Assembly (NCBI GenBank): GCA_934589145.1
Contig: CAKTNW010000022.1
Location: 1 to 33,206, forward strand
From: an uncultured Oscillospiraceae bacterium
GTDB lineage: Bacteria; Bacillota; Clostridia; Oscillospirales; Oscillospiraceae
DNA length: 33,206 nucleotides
Direction of reading: 5' to 3'
In this document: positions 31,266 to 33,206 of the stretch, one piece after another
Layout: each line of letters begins with the position of its first letter
How positions within the stretch are numbered: position 1 is the stretch's first letter
Position numbers and translations under genes: made by a program
Notes under the pieces: model-generated
What the model was told of the DNA's origin: nothing
Database searches by the model: none
What the model saw: only the letters and a program-made list of their open reading frames with translations

Positions 31266-32582
31266 ATGAAAAAGTTTCTTGCACTGATCCTTGCTCTTGT
31301 GATGGCTCTGTCTCTGGTCGCCTGCGGCGGCGGAAGCAATGACGCACAGGGCAACGGTGATGGCGATGCCACTGCTACCGGCAGCGTCTATTACCTGAAC
31401 TTCAAGCCCGAGGCTGACCAGGCCTGGCAGGATCTGGCTGCCGCTTACACCGCTGAGACCGGCGTGCCCGTCAAGGTCGTGACCGCTGCCTCCGGCCAGT
31501 ACGACACCACCCTGACCGCCGAGCTGGACAAGGACGCTGCTCCTACCATGTTCCAGGTGGGCAATGTGGGCGCCGTCAACAGCTACGGTGAATTCTGCTA
31601 CAATCTGGAAGGCACCGACGTGTGGAACCAGATGACCACCCATGACTTCGATCTGAAGAACGCCGACGGCGAGACCGTGTCCATCGGTTACTGCTACGAG
31701 GCCTTCGGCATCATCGTCAACAAGGCTCTGCTGGAGCAGGCCGGCCACTCCCTGGACGAGATCACCAACTTCGAGTCCCTGAAGGCTGTTGCTGACGATA
31801 TTCACGCCAACGCCGCCACCCTGGGCTTCGACGCCTTCACCTCCGCCGGTCTGGACGGTTCCTCCTCCTGGCGTTTCTCCGGCCACCTGGCCAACATGCC
31901 CCTGTACTACGAGTTCCGCGATGACAACGTCACCGCTCAGCCCGCCACCATCAAGGGCACCTATCTGGATAACTACAAGGCTATCTGGGATCTGTACATC
32001 ACTGACTCCGCCACCACCGGCGCTGCCCTGCTGACCGCCACCGGCGACCAGGCTGAGGCTGAGTTCGGCGAGGGCAAGGCTGTGTTCTATCAGAACGGTA
32101 CCTGGGAGTACAGCAACCTGACCGCCGCTGACAAGTTCGGCATGAACGCTGACGATCTGGCCATGATCCCCATCTACTGCGGTGTGGACGGCGAAGAGCA
32201 GGCTGGTCTGTGCTGCGGCACCGAGAACTGCTGGGCTGTCAACAAGAACGCCTCTGAAGAGGACATCAAGGCCACTCTGGACTTCATGAACTGGGTCGTC
32301 ACCTCCGACGCCGGCACCACCATGCTGGCCGAGCAGTTTGGCCCCTGCCCCTTCAAGAATGCCAAGACCCCCGAGAACGTGTTCTTCGCACAGGCCAACG
32401 AGTATGTTGCCAACGGCAACTACACCGTCACCTGGGCCTTCAACTGGACTCCCGCTGTGGATGACTGGCGTGCCGCCGTTGTGGACGCTCTGAGCCAGTA
32501 CACCACCGGTTCCGGCAGCTGGGACAACGTCAAGACCGCTTTCGTGGAAGGCTGGGCCACCCAGTACGCCAACGAGAACTGA
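31266..32582 (+). CDS. Carbohydrate ABC transporter substrate-binding lipoprotein
   Basis: 438-aa extracellular binding protein of the MalE/UgpB type (family 1). Signal peptide with lipobox LVAC (Cys20) anchors it to the membrane. The mature protein begins with a G/N/D-rich linker, then YLNFKPEADQAWQDLAAAYTAETGVPVKVVT, the usual opening of family-1 binding proteins, and contains NGTWEYSN and late WAFNW segments. Codon choice leans to GCT and GGT more than its neighbours, as expected for a highly expressed protein. It is followed by a strong hairpin and then permease genes, so the importer is made with binding protein in excess. The sugar cannot be read from sequence. Confidence 0.95.
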   Translation: MKKFLALILALVMALSLVACGGGSNDAQGNGDGDATATGSVYYLNFKPEADQAWQDLAAAYTAETGVPVKVVTAASGQYDTTLTAELDKDAAPTMFQVGNVGAVNSYGEFCYNLEGTDVWNQMTTHDFDLKNADGETVSIGYCYEAFGIIVNKALLEQAGHSLDEITNFESLKAVADDIHANAATLGFDAFTSAGLDGSSSWRFSGHLANMPLYYEFRDDNVTAQPATIKGTYLDNYKAIWDLYITDSATTGAALLTATGDQAEAEFGEGKAVFYQNGTWEYSNLTAADKFGMNADDLAMIPIYCGVDGEEQAGLCCGTENCWAVNKNASEEDIKATLDFMNWVVTSDAGTTMLAEQFGPCPFKNAKTPENVFFAQANEYVANGNYTVTWAFNWTPAVDDWRAAVVDALSQYTTGSGSWDNVKTAFVEGWATQYANEN

Positions 32583-32623
32583 GCAGTCTTACACAGCTGA
32601 CTGACGCAAACAGATAACTGACA

Positions 32624-32657
32624 GCGGGGCGGGCGACATCGCCCGCCCCGCCGTTTC
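32624..32657 (+). terminator. Attenuating hairpin between binding protein and permease genes
   Basis: 12-bp GC stem GCGGGGCGGGCG / CGCCCGCCCCGC (loop ACAT), followed by only a weak T stretch (CGTTTCC). Probably lets part of the transcripts through and protects the binding-protein mRNA end. Confidence 0.65.
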
Positions 32658-32673
32658 CTCTCTCCCGCCCGTG

Positions 32674-32753
32674 ATGGCGTGAGCTGTGGGCCGAAGCTGC
32701 TTCGGCCGAGAGCTTTCGCCATGACACTGTAGATGCCGATCGACGCCGATCGA
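32674..32753. repeat. Second hairpin and a tandem repeat in the spacer
   Basis: ATGGCG (32674-32679) pairs with CGCCAT (32717-32722), enclosing the near-perfect palindrome GGCCGAAGC-T-GCTTCGGCC (32689-32707). Then GCCGATCGA occurs twice in tandem (32735-32743 and 32745-32753), just upstream of the permease ribosome site. Function unknown. Confidence 0.5.
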
Positions 32754-32784
32754 TGAACAATAACCGCAGAACAGGAGTGAAAGA

Positions 32785-33206
32785 ATGAAGCTATTTCAAC
32801 GAAAGCGGGACGCGGCCGCCCTCAGCAGCCGTCTGATCCGCCGGCCCATTCAACGGATGGTGTGGCTGTTCCTGCTGCCCACCTTCGCCGCCTTTTGCAT
32901 CGGGTTTCTGTACCCCTTCCTGAAAGGCGCGTTTTTGTCCTTCTGTAAGTTCAAGCTGACCAGCCAGTGGAAGTGGGTGGGCCTTGACAACTATGTAAAG
33001 GCCTTTTCCGACAGCAGCTTCCTCCATGCCTTCTGGTACACGGCGCTGTTCGCCTTCGTGTCGGTGCTGTTCATCAACGTGCTGGCCTTCACGGTGGCCT
33101 ACTTCCTGACCAAGGGCATCAAGGGCTCCAACCTGTTCCGCACGGTGTTCTTCATGCCCAACCTGATCGGCGGCATCGTGCTGGGCTATATCTGGTCCAT
33201 GATCTT
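32785..33206 (+). CDS. Carbohydrate ABC transporter permease (3' end outside window)
   Basis: Partial MalF/UgpA-type permease; 140 codons are visible before the window ends, with no stop. ATG 32785 follows CAGGAG (32772-32777). The protein opens with a basic cytoplasmic segment (MKLFQRKRDAAALSSRLIRR), then a first membrane span (WLFLLPTFAAFCIGFLYPF), the loop WVGLDNYVKAF typical of this permease family, a second span (FVSVLFINVLAFTVAYFL) and FRTVFFMPNLIGGIVLGYIW. It forms the channel with a second permease expected just downstream, fed by the lipoprotein at 31266. Confidence 0.92.
   Translation, partial: MKLFQRKRDAAALSSRLIRRPIQRMVWLFLLPTFAAFCIGFLYPFLKGAFLSFCKFKLTSQWKWVGLDNYVKAFSDSSFLHAFWYTALFAFVSVLFINVLAFTVAYFLTKGIKGSNLFRTVFFMPNLIGGIVLGYIWSMI

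Overview
The window is GC-rich, tightly packed bacterial chromosome. AGGAGG-type ribosome sites, a guanine-class riboswitch, a CpI-like [FeFe] hydrogenase, citrate lyase genes and clostridial-type lipoproteins point to an anaerobic, GC-rich Firmicute, most likely an Oscillospiraceae-type gut bacterium. The taxonomic call is inference; no rRNA gene or other phylogenetic marker was compared.

Layout. 1-2833 (+): the end of a phosphonate-type ABC importer (two PhnE permeases) followed by a cytosolic 5'-nucleotidase. 2834-4727: a lower-GC secreted M14 carboxypeptidase gene enclosed by two terminators with the same stem. 4733-6335: an alpha/beta hydrolase divergent from a TetR-family regulator. 6336-8786: a 23-bp perfect inverted repeat, an unrecognised small gene and ftsH, the two genes overlapping. 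8849-10541: a LysR regulator, a 72-aa zinc-ribbon protein and a 100-aa unknown. 10588-12028: promoter, guanine riboswitch and guanine deaminase. 12098-14306: Nudix hydrolase, DUF296 protein, YgjP-like metallopeptidase and MBL-fold hydrolase. 14379-14656: a MITE-like element with 18-bp terminal inverted repeats. 14667-16786 (-): an HMA metal-binding protein and glutaminyl-tRNA synthetase. 16833-25461 (-): one long operon, aconitase-family hydratase, NADP isocitrate dehydrogenase, citDEF, citC and a citX-citG fusion. 25957-29885 (+): a NuoF/GltD-like fusion flavoprotein, an [FeFe] hydrogenase and a small lipoprotein. 30193-33206 (+): a LacI regulator and the start of a sugar ABC importer (binding protein, then a permease cut by the window end).

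How the genes work together. The (-) operon links 2-oxoglutarate, isocitrate, citrate, and acetate plus oxaloacetate, and carries both genes for making and attaching the citrate lyase prosthetic group plus the acetylating ligase. The divergent hydrogenase module could dispose of or recycle NAD(P)H electrons. Both start from a shared 495-bp intergenic region with separate dyad symmetries. The guanine deaminase leader is the most notable regulatory element: its terminator 3' arm repeats the aptamer P1 5' strand, which predicts an ON switch (guanine present, deaminase made), whereas described guanine riboswitches are mostly OFF switches.
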